Positions 9,990 through 22,754 of a stretch of DNA of 64,000 bases are shown one piece after another. The stretch is taken from positions 1,124,001-1,188,000 of the forward strand of contig CP087965.1 of the NCBI GenBank assembly GCA_024703855.1. Direction: 5' to 3'. This DNA is from Polaromonas sp. P2-4. Lineage in GTDB: Bacteria > Pseudomonadota > Gammaproteobacteria > Burkholderiales > Burkholderiaceae_C. The translations under genes were made by a program, and so were the position numbers. A model generated the notes under the pieces. That model ran no database searches. It saw nothing but the letters and a program-made list of their open reading frames with translations, and was not told where the DNA came from. How positions within the stretch are numbered: position 1 is the stretch's first letter; the number at the start of each line of letters is the position of its first letter.

Positions 9990-12678
9990 ATGAACGATTC
10001 CACACCCCACCACCTCCTGATGCAAACCGCCGCCGCTTTTACGCCCGATCCCGACCCGCAAGAAACCGCCGAGTGGCGCGAAGCGTTTGAAGCCTTGGCC
10101 GCCACCCAGGGCCCTGCCCCGCGCGGCAGATGCTGGGCGAATTAAGCCGTGTTGCGCGCAGCCGGCGCATAGGCTGGCAGCCCGAACTGTCTACGCCTTA
10201 CATGAACACCATCGACGTGAATGAGCAGCCGGTGTTTCCGGGTGACCTGGCGATGGAAGAGCGGCTGGCCTCGCTGATGCGCTGGAACGCGCTGGCCATG
10301 GTGGTGCGCGCCAACCAGGCCGAGCTGGGCGGCTCCAGCGAACTGGGCGGCCACATTGCCAGCTACGCCAGCGCCGCGGACCTGTTTGAAACCGGCTTCA
10401 ACCATTTCTTTTCGCGCACGCGAAGGCCTGGGTGAGGGGCAGCACCGCGGCGATCTGGTGTTCTTTCAGCCGCACAGCGCCCGGTGTGTATGCACGGGCC
10501 TACCTTGAAGGCCGCCTGCTTGAGAAGGATTTGACTTTTTACCGGCAGGAACTCGCCGCGTCCAAGCAAGGCGCACAAGGGCTTTCAAGCTACCCGCATC
10601 CCTACCTGATGCCGGACTTCTGGCAGTTCCCGACCGGCTCCATGGGCATAGGCCCGATCAGCTCGATTTACCACGCACGCTTCATGCGCTACCTCACGCA
10701 CCGGCGCCTGCTCGATTGCAGCAACCGAAAAGTCTGGGGCGTGTTTGGTGATGGCGAGATGGACGAACCCGAGTCCATGAGCGCGCTGACCCTGGCCGCG
10801 CGCGAGGGGCTGGACAATCTGGTCTGGGTCGTCAACTGCAACCTGCAACGGCTTGACGGCCCGGTGCGCGGCAACGGCCGCATCATCGACGAGCTGGAAA
10901 AACTGTTTGCCGGCGCCGGCTGGAACGTCATCAAGCTGATCTGGGGCAGCGACTGGGACGGCCTGTTTGCGCGCGACCTCACCGGCGCCCTCGCCGAGGC
11001 TTTCGCCCACACCGTGGACGGCCAGATGCAGACCTTTGCCGCCAAGGACGGCCGTTTTAACCACGACAACTTCTTTGGCCAGAACGAAGCCCTGGCGCGC
11101 CTGGCCCAGGGCATGACCGACGAGCAGATTGACCGGCTCAAGCGCGGCGGCCATGACCTGGTGAAAATTCATGCCGCCTACGCGGCGGCGGCCAGCCACA
11201 AAGGCCAGCCCACGGTGATCCTGGCGCACACCAAAAAAGGCTATGGCATGGGCAGCGCCGGCCAGGGCAAGATGACCACGCACTCGCAAAAGAAATTTGA
11301 CGAGACCGACCTGATCGGTTTTCGCAACCGCTTCAACCTGCCGCTGAGCGACGAACAGGCCAGAAATATCGACTTTTACAAGCCCGCAGATGACAGCGCC
11401 GAGATGCAATACATGCACGCCAAGCGCGCCGCACTGGGCGGCTACTTGCCCCGGCGGGAGACGACTGCAGACCTGGTGCCCGTGCCGCCATTGCCCTCGT
11501 ATGCGGGCTTTGCACTGGCGGCCGACGGCAAGGAAATGAGCACCACCATGGCCTTCGTGCGCATGCTGGGCGGCCTGCTCAAAGACCCGGCGCTGGGGCC
11601 CAAAATCGTGCCCATCGTCGCCGACGAAGCACGCACCTTCGGCATGGCCAATTTGTTCAAGCAGGTGGGGATTTACTCCAGCGTGGGGCAACGCTACGCG
11701 CCCGAAGACATTGGCTCGGTGCTGAGCTACCGCGAAGCGCTGGACGGGCAGATTCTGGAAGAAGGCATCAGCGAAGCCGGCGCCCTGGCCAGCTGGACGG
11801 CCGCGGCCACCAGCTACAGCGTGCATGGGCTGGCGATGCTGCCGTTTTATATCTATTACTCGATGTTCGGCTTTCAGCGCGTCGGCGACCAGATCTGGGC
11901 CGCGGCCGACCAACGGGCGCGCGGCTTTTTGCTGGGCGCCACCTCGGGGCGCACCACGCTGGGCGGTGAAGGCCTGCAGCACCAGGACGGCTCCAGCCAC
12001 CTGATGGCCGCAACCATTCCCAATTGCAAGGCCTATGACCCGGCCTTTGCCTGCGAGCTGGCCGTCATCATCGACCGGGGCATGCGCGAGATGATGGTGG
12101 AGCAAAAAGACGTGTTTTATTACGTCACGATGATGAACGAGAACTACGCCCAGCCCGATCTGCGGCCGGAATCGGAGGCGGACATCATTCGCGGATGCTA
12201 TCAATTCAATAGCTATCAAGGTCCGGCAAGCGAAGGGAAATCAGCCAAAAATCCACAACATGTGACGCTGATGGGTTCAGGGGCCATCCTGACCGAGGTG
12301 ATCAAGGCGGCGCAGCAACTGGCAGACCAGGGCATTCATGCCACCGTTTACAGCGTGACCAGCTGGAGCGAGCTCGCACGCGATGGCGCGGCTTGCCAGC
12401 AGCGGATGCTCAACGGCGACACCTCGCCCAAAAACGCGCAGAGTGAAGCATTCATTACCCGGCAACTGCACGCCAGCCAGGGGCCCATCATTGCCGCCAC
12501 CGACTACGTGCGTGCCGTGCCCGAGAGCATTCGCGCTTTCCTGCCCGAAGGCCGCGCCTACCTGACGCTGGGCACCGACGGCTTCGGCCGCAGCGACACG
12601 CGGGCCGCCTTGCGCGAATTTTTTGGCGTCAATGCACAAAGCATCGTCAACGCGGCGCGGCATCTGCTGAAGGCTTGA
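9990..12678 (+). CDS. Homodimeric pyruvate dehydrogenase E1-like protein (AceE/MdeB family; frameshifted)
   Basis: Thiamine-diphosphate 2-oxoacid dehydrogenase E1 of the AceE type, about 896 codons against 887 in E. coli AceE. The start MNDSTPHHLLM (ATG 9990) reads to about 10120, shifts into RQMLGELSRVARSRRIGW, shifts again near 10425, and is then open to 12678. The ThDP motif is GDGEMDEPESMSALTLAARE...NCNLQ. No E2 or E3 gene is adjacent, so it is either an alternative E1 borrowing the housekeeping E2/E3 or, as proposed for MdeB, a 2-oxobutyrate-type dehydrogenase. ACC deaminase next door makes 2-oxobutyrate, so a metabolic link is attractive but unproven. A mini-element lies in frame at 12197-12237. 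Confidence 0.85.
12197..12237 (-). repeat. Palindromic mini-element inside the aceE-like gene
   Basis: GCTATCAATTCAATAGCTAT followed by CAAGGTCCGGCAAGCGAAGGG is the mini-element in reverse orientation. It contributes about CYQFNSYQGPASEG to the protein without breaking the frame, at a C-terminal surface region of E1 where I would expect a short loop. Confidence 0.65.
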
Positions 12679-12809
12679 GCCGGTACCCGGCGTGAGGGGT
12701 TCACCAAGGACGGCGCTGGCCGCCCACCTGCCCGCCGGATTCAATTGGCTTCAATGCAGCATTCACGGCCGGCATTGGCGCGCGTCTGAAGTCATGCAAC
12801 TACGTGGTG

Positions 12810-13994
12810 CTAGACCCGTTCGTAGAGCGTGACGACACAGGCGCCGCCGAGACCGAGGTTGTGCTGCAGCGCCAGGCGGGCGCCGGCGACCTGCCGTTTG
12901 TCGGCGTTGCCGCGCAGTTGCTGGACCAGTTCGGTGCACTGGGCCAGGCCTGTCGCGCCGAGCGGATGCCCTTTGGAGAGCAGCCCGCCGGAGGGGTTGG
13001 TGACAAAGCGTCCGCCATAGGTGTTGTCGCCATCCAGCACAAACTTCTCCGCACCGCCATCGGCGCACAGGTCCAGTGCCTCATACGTCAGCAGTTCGTT
13101 GTGGGCAAAGCAGTCATGCAACTCCACCACCTGAATGTGCTGCGGGCCGACACCCGCCTGCGCATACACCTGGCGCGCCGCATCCCGCGTCATGTCGACG
13201 CCAACCAGCTGGCGCATGTCGTGCGCATCAAACGTGGAAGAGCGGTCAGTGGTCATGGCCTGGGCCTTGATGCGCACCGACCGGTCCAGGCCATGGCGCT
13301 GCGCGAACGCGTCACTGCACACGACAGCCGCGGCGCCGCCACAGGTGGGCGGGCAGGCCATCAGGCGGGTCATCACGCCCGGCCACATCATCGGCGCGTT
13401 GAGCACGTCTTCTTCGGTCAGGACCTGCCTGAACAGCGCGAGCGGGTTGTTGGCCGCGTGACGGCTGGCCTTGGCGCGGATTTTGGCGAAGGTGCTCAGC
13501 TTCGTGCCGTATTGCTGCATGTGCGCCAGACCGGCACCGCCAAAATAACGCAACGCCAGCGGCACGCCCTCGACCTGCAGCAGCGCATCGGCTTCTGCCT
13601 CGAAGCGGTCAAAGGGCGTGGGCCGGTCGTCGTACACCGAGCCCAGGGCGCCGGGCTTCATCTGCTCGAAACCGACCGCCAGCGCGCAATCGACGCTGCC
13701 CGAGGCCACCGCCTGGCGCGCCAGAAAGAGCGCGGTCGAGCCGGTCGAGCAATTGTTGTTGACGTTGAACACCGGCACCCCCGACATGCCGACAGCATAG
13801 GCTGCACGTTGCCCGCTGCACGAGTCGCCATAGACATAACCGGCATATACCTGCTGCACCTCGTGGTAGTCGAGATGCGCGTCTTGCAGTGCGGCCCAAA
13901 TGGCCTGCGCGCCCATCACGTCGTAGGACTGGCTCGCGCCTGGCTTGGCAAAAGGGATCATGCCGACCCCGGCGACAAAAACATCTCGTGCCAT
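12810..13994 (-). CDS. Thiolase-like protein (SCP2/lipid-transfer thiolase type)
   Basis: 394-residue thiolase-fold protein, intact. The acylation Cys is in FNVNNNCSTGSTAL (~85), the His of HDCFA (~285) and the C-terminal NPSGGLLSKGHPLGATG are present. This pattern is that of the SCP2-thiolase/acetyl-CoA acetyltransferase group rather than FadA. The start is the ATG at 13994, which has AGGAGA upstream; longer frames reach back to 14072. It is the last gene of the leftward beta-oxidation operon and probably performs the final thiolysis. Confidence 0.88.
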   Translation of the reverse strand: MARDVFVAGVGMIPFAKPGASQSYDVMGAQAIWAALQDAHLDYHEVQQVYAGYVYGDSCSGQRAAYAVGMSGVPVFNVNNNCSTGSTALFLARQAVASGSVDCALAVGFEQMKPGALGSVYDDRPTPFDRFEAEADALLQVEGVPLALRYFGGAGLAHMQQYGTKLSTFAKIRAKASRHAANNPLALFRQVLTEEDVLNAPMMWPGVMTRLMACPPTCGGAAAVVCSDAFAQRHGLDRSVRIKAQAMTTDRSSTFDAHDMRQLVGVDMTRDAARQVYAQAGVGPQHIQVVELHDCFAHNELLTYEALDLCADGGAEKFVLDGDNTYGGRFVTNPSGGLLSKGHPLGATGLAQCTELVQQLRGNADKRQVAGARLALQHNLGLGGACVVTLYERV

Positions 13995-14031
13995 GCTTAT
14001 CTCCTGAATAGTGCGGACCGGCCGCGTGAAA

Positions 14032-15824
<1,793 letters not shown>

Positions 15825-15867
15825 GAGGTACTTTCTGTTGTGCTGAGTCGGGTCATCAAGCGCTTAA

Positions 15868-17085
15868 TTAACCCGTGTAAGCGCGGCCAAAGATGTTGCG
15901 TGCAATCACCCATTTCTGGATCTCGTTCGCACCTTCGTAAATCTCGCCAATCTTGGCGTCGCGGTAGATCGACTCCAAGGGCATCAACTCGCCCGTGGCC
16001 GACAACTCGCGTACAAAGCCATAGGCACCACAGACCTGAATCGCATCACGTGCCACGTCGACCGCCAGCCGGCTGCCCACCAGCTTGGCCATGGCTGCCT
16101 CGACCTCGGCGCTGCCTTCCACGTCGTAGCGGTAGCCCGCCTTCTGGTAGAGGCTGCGCGCCTGCTCCAGGCCCACTGCATGCTCGGCAAACAGGTACTG
16201 CCAGTGCTGCATGCGCGCGAGTTCCTGGCCAAATACCTTGCGCTTGCACATGTAGTCGGCTGCATGGTCGAAGGCGGCCTGGGCCATCGCCACGCCAATC
16301 GCGCCTATGCCCATGCGACCGAGCGCCAGTGCGCCCAGCGCGACGCGCAGGCCGCCACCTTCGGTGCCAACGACATGATCGTCCGGCACGAACACGTTGT
16401 CGAACACGACGTCGGACGTCAATTGCGCATGGTTGCCCATTTTGAGATCGGGCTTGCCGACGGAAACGCCCTCCGCATGCATGTCGGCCATCAGCATCGT
16501 GAGCCGCTCACCGCTGCGGCACAGCACCACGATCCAGTCAGCGACGGCCGAATTGGTGATCCAGCGCTTGCGGCCGTTGATCCGCCAGCCGCCCGCGACC
16601 TGCGTGGCGACGGTCTGCATCGATGCCACCGACAAATCGGTACTCGCCTCCGGTTCACTAGTGGCGAAGGAGCCGACGAACTCGCCGCGAATCAGGGCCG
16701 GCAGGTATTTATTGCGGAGATGGGCCGGCGCTTTCTCCAGCGTCTTGCCGACCAGAATGGCTTGACCATCGTAGAGTGCCGAGGCCAGTCCGCGGGAGTA
16801 GTAACCCAATTCCTCCAGCACGGTCAACGTCGCCAGCGTGGGGAACTCAAGCCCACGGCCACCGACATCTGCAGGGTAAGGAATCGCATACAGACCGGCG
16901 CGGGCCATCGCGTCGGAATTGCGCGGAAACGCCTCCTTGGATTCGGGCGTGGTGTTGAGCTGATGCGCGACAGGTCGAATCACATCTTGTGCGAACTCAC
17001 GCACTTCGGCTCGGATGCGCCGTGTCTCTTCGGGTAGCCACACGTCCTGGAACAGTGTGTCGGCTCGGCGGGGCGGATGGGTCAT
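15868..17085 (-). CDS. Acyl-CoA dehydrogenase
   Basis: 405-residue FAD enzyme introducing the alpha-beta double bond into an acyl-CoA. The protein is intact: FAD/substrate motif FVGSFATSEPEASTDLS (~155), RWITNSAVADW, R-K-V-FGQ (CKRKVFGQELA), and a C-terminal EIYEGANEIQ with the catalytic Glu. Its ATG overlaps the tetR stop (ATGA), so the two are translationally coupled. Confidence 0.93.
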   Translation of the reverse strand: MTHPPRRADTLFQDVWLPEETRRIRAEVREFAQDVIRPVAHQLNTTPESKEAFPRNSDAMARAGLYAIPYPADVGGRGLEFPTLATLTVLEELGYYSRGLASALYDGQAILVGKTLEKAPAHLRNKYLPALIRGEFVGSFATSEPEASTDLSVASMQTVATQVAGGWRINGRKRWITNSAVADWIVVLCRSGERLTMLMADMHAEGVSVGKPDLKMGNHAQLTSDVVFDNVFVPDDHVVGTEGGGLRVALGALALGRMGIGAIGVAMAQAAFDHAADYMCKRKVFGQELARMQHWQYLFAEHAVGLEQARSLYQKAGYRYDVEGSAEVEAAMAKLVGSRLAVDVARDAIQVCGAYGFVRELSATGELMPLESIYRDAKIGEIYEGANEIQKWVIARNIFGRAYTG

Positions 17086-17752
17086 GGTGTTTCCCCTGTT
17101 GTGAGTTGTTTGCGAGGACGCGGCCGGGCCTTGCCGCTACAAAGACCGTTGGCCAGCAGGGCAATGCACTGATCAGCGATCTGCTCCGGTGTCAAAGGCC
17201 CCCCGGGCCGATACCACCGGCCGATCCAACTCAGTGCACCGGCCATCGTGAAGGCGGCGACTTTCGGATCACAGGGTGCAATCGACCCTTCGTTGACTCC
17301 GAGCCGAATAAGTTCGCGAAACTCCCCGATCGATGGCAGCCTTCAGGCGTCGTAGCTTGCGCTGGCTGTCCGGGGGCAGCGGATCCTCGCCCACGCGGAT
17401 CACACACATGCCGAAGTCCATAGTGACGATCTCGACGTACTTTCGCATCGCGGCTACCAACTTGTCCAGGCGCTACCGCCCAAGGCATCGACTTCGCGGA
17501 TCGCGTCCTGAAGCATCGTGAGCCCAATGTGCACGCATTCGTAGAGAATCTCATCCTTGCTCTTGACGTAGTAATACAGCGTTGGTTTGGTAACGTTCAG
17601 CCGCTCCGCCACTTCGTCTAGCGTAGTGGCCAAGTAGCCTTTTCGTTGAACACCTGCGCTGCCATGCGTAGTACCGCCTCACGCTTGCTGGAGCGGACCT
17701 TTTCACGGTCTCCGGCGGGGACCCAGGGCGAAACGAGCTTACGGGTAGTCAA
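17082..17752 (-). CDS. TetR-family regulator (multiple frameshifts)
   Basis: Reassembled from three or four frames: SSKREAVLRMAAQVFNEK, then the HTH ATTLDEVAERLNVTKPTLYY YVKSKDEIL (split here for length), then LDKLVAAMRKYVEIV and SIAPCDPKVAAFTMAGALSW, ending RKQLTTGETP at a TGA overlapping the next gene. Indels lie near 17640, 17475 and 17330. A TTG at 17752 is the best start. By position it is the local repressor of the liv/acyl-CoA operon, probably responding to an acyl-CoA. Confidence 0.8.
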
Positions 17753-17796
17753 GATAAGAATTCCATGGAAAGTGGGTACATGCGACTGCACCGCGC

Positions 17797-19598
17797 TCAG
17801 CGGTAAAGCGCCTCAATTTCGGCCGCATAGGTTTTGTAGATGCTGGCCCGACGAACTTTCATGGTCGCCGTGACTTCGCCATCGTCGTGGTCAAGCTCCT
17901 TGGTCAGCAAATGAAAGCGCCGGATGCGCGACACCTCGGCCAGCAGGGCGTTGCCCCTGTCCACTTCTGCCTGAACCAGTTCGCGCACCTCAGCGCTTTC
18001 GACCAGCGAGCGGAAATGCGTGAAGGTCACGTTGCGCGATTCCGCCCATTGCGCCACGGCGTCGTAGTCGATCTGGATCAGTGCGCCGACGAACTTGCGC
18101 GCGTCGGCCACGATCACGCATTCCTTGATGAACAGGCTGCCCTTCATGGTGTTTTCTATTTCCGACGGCGTCAGGTTCTTGCCGCCGGCGGTGATCATGA
18201 TGTCCTTGAGCCGGTCGACGATGCGCAGCGAGCCGTCACGTTCTTCGACCACGTCGCCGGTGTGCAGCCAGCCGTCCACAATGCTGGTCGCGGTGGCCTC
18301 CGGATTTTTGTAATAACCCTTGAACACCACGCCGCCACGAATCTGCAGTTCGCCCTGGCTTGAGAGCCGGTGCTCAACGCCAAGGGTCGGCACGCCGACG
18401 GTGCCAAAAACAACCTGGTCCGTCCGCTGGCCCAGCACCATGCCGCTGGATTCCGTCATGCCATAGATCTCGACCAGCGGCACGCCCAGCGTGCGAAAGA
18501 ACTGCACGATGGCCGGCGAGATCGGTGCGGCACCCGTCAACGCGATGCGGGCCTGGCGCAGGCCGATGAAGTTCTGCAGGGCCCGGAAGATCAGGCCGTA
18601 ATAAAAGGCAAAGCACAGCTTTTCGCCCAATGAGCGCTGGTGCGCCGCCTTGTGTGCGAACGGCGCACATGCGCGCAGGCCTGCATCGAACAAACGTTGG
18701 CGCAGCCCGCCCGACTCATGCATCTTGATGGAGATGGCTGAGTGCAGCTTTTCCCAGATGCGCGGTACGCCCAGAAACATGGTGGGCGCGACTTCGCGCA
18801 GGTCTTCCTGCACGGTGCGGATTGATTCACCAAAATCCACGCGTGAGCCCAGGTACAGCGGCACAAAGGCAGTCAGCATCTGCTCGGCCACATGGCACAG
18901 CGGCAGGTAGGACAGGTGCGAGGTCTGCGCGGTCAGGCCCAGTCGTTCAATCACGCCCGGCGCCATGGCCGCGATGTTGCCGTAACTGATCATTGCGCCT
19001 TTGGGTTTGCCGGTAGAGCCCGAGGTGTAGATGATGAGTGCGGTGTCTTGAAGTTGTTGATGGGCCAGCACTGACTCAATATGCGAAGCATCCAGGGACG
19101 CCACGCCGAGCGCTTCGAGCTCCTCAAAGCCCATCACCAGCGCGGGTGCGCGCCTTCGTCTCTGCCAGCCCTTTCCGTTCAATCATCACAATTTTCCTGA
19201 GCTGGGGCAGCAGGTCGCGTGCGTCAAGCACCTTGTCAGACTGTTCCTGGTCTTCGCAGATCACCACCTCGGCATCCGCGTGGGCCAGTACATAGGCAAT
19301 CTCGTTGGTCGGGCTGGTCGGGTAGACGCCCACCGTGACGCCCCCGACCAGACCCGCGCCTAACTGGGTCAGCACCCACTCGACACGGTTCTCGGACAGC
19401 ACGCCCACATGGCCACCCTCTGACAAGCCCGCAGCACGCAAACCCAGGCCCACCTGTTGTGCGCTGAAAGTAGTGGCCCCAGGTCAGCGGCTTCCAGATG
19501 CCGTGTTCCTTCTGGCGGATCGCCACTGAAGCGGTGCGGCGCTGTGCCTGCTCTCGCAGCATCTGGGGCAGTGTCAGTGTGTAGGTCATCTCAGTCAT
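17797..19598 (-). CDS. Long-chain-fatty-acid-type acyl-CoA ligase (AMP-forming; frameshifted)
   Basis: Adenylate-forming ligase that activates a carboxylic acid with ATP and CoA. The start MTEMTYTLTLPQMLREQA (19598) is followed by indels near 19455 and 19150. The AMP-binding P-loop is ALIIYTSGSTGKPKGAM, then EIYGMTESSG, the LHTGDVVEERDG motif and KDIMITAGGKNLTPSEIEN. Length (~600) and the LNLT-type C-terminus match FadD15-like ligases that sit beside Liv-type ABC transporters in Burkholderiales. It presumably activates the acid imported by the upstream LivFGHMK system. Confidence 0.88.
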
Positions 19599-19635
19599 GA
19601 AAGAAGGTCCGGTGGTTTGGTGCGGTGCTGGGGGC

Positions 19636-20466
19636 TTATGACAGCCAGCGCTTGCGGCGCTTGTAATGCTTGAGATCCTTGAAGCTCCTGGCGCCGCCCT
19701 CGCTGCCAACGCCGAGGTAAAACTCGCGCACATCGGGGTCGGCGGCGAGTTTCTCTGCGCTGTTGTCGATCACCACCTTGCCGGTTTCCATGATGTAGCC
19801 GTAGTGCGCCACCGCCAGTGCGATGGACGCGTTTTGTTCCACCAGCAGCATGGAGACGCCGCGCTCCGCATTGATGCGGGCGATGATCTCGAAAATGGTC
19901 TCCACCAGCACCGGCGACAGGCCCAGCGAGGGCTCGTCCAGCAGCATCAGCTTGGGCTCGGCAATCAGCGCCCGGCCAATCGCCAGCATCTGCTGCTCAC
20001 CGCCAGAGAGGTAACCCGCCAGGCTGCGCCGGCGTTCATGCAGGCGCGGAAAGTAGTCGTACACCTTGTCGAAATCAGCCTTGCCCGCACGTTTCCCGGT
20101 CAGTGCATAGGTGGCTGCCACCAGGTTTTCTTCGATGGTGAGGTCTTCAAATACATGCCGGCCTTCCATCACATGGAAGACGCCGGCACGAACCAGCGCG
20201 TGCGGCGCGATGCCGCGCGTGTCCTGGCTGTCAAAGCGGATGTCGCCGCGCGTCATTTCCCCATCCTGCAGCGCCAGCAGGCTGGAAATGGCTTTCAGTG
20301 TGGTGGACTTGCCGGCGCCATTGCTGCCGAGCAAGGCCACGATTTGCCCACGTGGAACTGCCAGTGACAGACCGCGCAACACCTGAATCGCCTTGTTGTA
20401 GACGACCTCGATGTTGTTGACTTCCAGAATGGCGTTGCTGTCGATTGCCACGGTTTTTTCCATCAT
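19636..20466 (-). CDS. livF: Liv-type ABC transporter ATP-binding protein
   Basis: Intact ATPase of about 276 residues. Walker A is LLGSNGAGKSTT, the signature is YLSGGEQQMLAIGRAL and Walker B is LMLLDEPSLGLSP. The C-terminal tail KHYKRRKRWLS is typical of the LivF subgroup found with acyl-CoA ligases. The start is ATG 20466 (or 20463 of the doublet). It follows the binding-protein gene by 14 bp. Confidence 0.92.
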   Translation of the reverse strand: MMEKTVAIDSNAILEVNNIEVVYNKAIQVLRGLSLAVPRGQIVALLGSNGAGKSTTLKAISSLLALQDGEMTRGDIRFDSQDTRGIAPHALVRAGVFHVMEGRHVFEDLTIEENLVAATYALTGKRAGKADFDKVYDYFPRLHERRRSLAGYLSGGEQQMLAIGRALIAEPKLMLLDEPSLGLSPVLVETIFEIIARINAERGVSMLLVEQNASIALAVAHYGYIMETGKVVIDNSAEKLAADPDVREFYLGVGSEGGARSFKDLKHYKRRKRWLS

Positions 20467-20480
20467 GGTGTGGTCATTTA

Positions 20481-21675
20481 TTACTGCAGACTGATCCACT
20501 CGGAGGCCGGCACCATCTTCTGCTGCTTGAAGTCGGCCCGGTAGATGCGGCCCACGGGAATGGAGTTGCCCTTGATCGACAAGGGCACGCCAATGACGCC
20601 GCCGGTGTCGAAATTGCGGATCGAGCTGAGCGCGGTTTTCATGTTCTTGCCGGTCAGCTCATTGCCCGCGTCCAACGTGCGTTTGGCAGCCTCGGTCAGC
20701 AGCATGGCGCTCAGGAAGCCCTGCATGTAGCCTGTGCTCTGGTACTCGGGGCGCATCTTGCGGATGCGCTCCAGCATCGGCGCTTTGCCTTCGGTGTCGT
20801 AGTAGTAACGGTAAGGCATGACGCCCAGAAAACCATCGACATTCGCGCCCATGCGCATGACGGTCGAGTTGTCCATGCTCCAGAAGGTGCCCATGAACGC
20901 GGTCTTGAGATTCAGGGCCTTGGCCTGGTTGATGAATTCAGGAATGGGTGCCCGAGACGTAGCCGTGAAAGATGGTGTAGTCGGGGTCCGCGCGGCGCAG
21001 CTTGATGACCTCGGCCGACACGTCCACGCTGCTCGGCGGCGTGACGATTTCGCTGACCAGGTTCAGGCCCAGTTTCTTGGCCTCGGTCCGTGCGGCGTCG
21101 ACCGGGTCGCGGCCGAACTCGGTGTCCGAGTACACAAGCGCGACCTTGGCGCCGGGTTTGGTCTTGGCGATGTACTGCAGCAGGATGCCGACCATCTCGC
21201 TGTAATTGGGGCCCACCATGAACTGCAGCGGGTACTTCTGCGCGTCACTGATTTCCTTGGCGAACGAGGCGCCGGTCATCAGGATGTTCTGGTTGCGCTC
21301 CAGTTCGGGGTTGACGGTTTTGACAAACGCGGTGGAGTCAGCGTAGTAAAGGCTGACCTTGTTCTGGCTGGTAATTTTCTTGAATGCCGCCATCGACTGG
21401 TCAACCTTGTAGCCGGTGTCCTCGGGCACGTAGCGCACCTTGCGGCCTTTGATGCCGCCACCCTCGTTGAGAATGGTCAGGTAATCCTTGATGCCCTGGT
21501 CAATGCCGATGCCCGCAAAGGCGAACACGCCCGTCAGCGGTATAGAGCCGCCCAACACGATGTCTTCTTGCGGTGCTGTTTTCGGAGGCGTCTTTTGTGC
21601 CAGCGCGGCGGGCGCTATGGCCAAGGCGGCGGCGGCGAGCGTCGCCAGACAAATTGTTCTGCGGAAGCTTTTCAT
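20481..21675 (-). CDS. Liv-type ABC transporter substrate-binding protein (frameshifted)
   Basis: Periplasmic type-1 binding protein. The signal peptide MKSFRRTICLATLAAAALAI ends near ALAQ; IVLGGSIPLTGVFAFAGIGI is the characteristic first strand. A one-base shift near 20945, after FHGYVSGTHS, separates the C-terminal lobe that starts EFINQAKALNLKTAFMGTFW. The ligand is unknown; a hydrophobic or aromatic acid fits the neighbouring genes better than an amino acid. Confidence 0.87.
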
Positions 21676-21705
21676 GGTTGTCTCCTGGTTGATTTAAATG
21701 CAGGT

Positions 21706-22754
21706 TCAGGTACGGAAGGGCCACAGGTGAAACAGCCGGCGGATGCGTCGCCACACCTCCGCCAGGCCATGCGGCTCGAAGATCAGGAACAGCACGATCA
21801 TCAAACCGAACACGATGGTGCGAACGGGCGACAGAATCAGCGCGGCATTTCCGCCAAAAGACGCCAGGGGCAGCCAGCCCACGATGAGCTTGAGCAACTC
21901 GGGCACCAGCGTCATGAACACCGCACCGAGAATGCTGCCCAAGATGCTGCCCATGCCGCCGACGATGACGGCGGCGAGGAAAAGATCGACATCAGCAGCG
22001 GAAAACTCTCGGGCGAGACTGCGCGGAAGAAGTAGGCAAACAGGCCCCCGGCCACGCCGGCATAAAACGACGAGATCGCAAACGACAACAGCTTGTAGCG
22101 CAGCAGCGAGATGCCCAGCACCTCGGCCGAAATATCGCGGTCACGGATGGCGATGAAAGCACGGCCGATGCGGGTGCGAAACAGGTTGACGGCGCCCAGC
22201 AGCATCAGCCCCATGACCGGCACGATCACCCAGTACAGCTTGAAGGAGTTGTCCAGCTCGATGCCAAAAAATCGCGCTGGTGGCACCGTCAAGCCGCTGC
22301 TGCCACCGGTCAAACTGCTGAAATGCGAGAAGATGAAATGCGCGATGACACCCGCCGCAATGGTGGCAATCGCCAGGTACAGGCCTTTCACACGCAGCGA
22401 CGGCAAACCGACCAGCACACCGGCGAGCATGGCGACGCAGCCACCGGCCAGCAGGTTGCCCACAAAAGGCAGGCCAAAGCGGATCTGCAAAATCGCCACC
22501 GTGTAGGCACCCAGCCCCATGAAGGCGGCCTGTCCCAGGCTCACGAGGCCGGTGTAGCCGGTCAGGATATTGAGCCCACTGGTGCTGGCGATGTTGATGG
22601 CCACCAGGCACGCAAGGTAGAGCCAGTATTCGCTGGCGACAAAGGGGAAGGCACACAAGGTCAGAGCGAGTACACCCATCCAGACGCGCTGGGTGGTGCT
22701 GTCGAACAGGGCGGTGTCGCCCGCGTAGCTTTCTTTGGCAGAACCAATGCGCAT
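21706..22754 (-). CDS. livM: Liv-type ABC permease (LivM; frameshifted)
   Basis: Inner-membrane permease with about nine hydrophobic segments. It contains GLNILTGYTGLVSLGQAAFM and LRVKGLYLAIATIAAGVIAH, plus the EAA-like loop RTRIGRAFIAIRDRDISAEV. A shift near 21975 moves the last ~90 codons (SILGSILGAVFMTLVPELLK) into another frame. Its ATG overlaps the livH stop by one base (TGATG). Confidence 0.88.

Noticed and set aside
10585..12219. 544-codon minus-strand open frame
   Set aside because: Antisense shadow of the aceE-like gene; its His/Gly/Gln-rich translation is typical of shadow frames.
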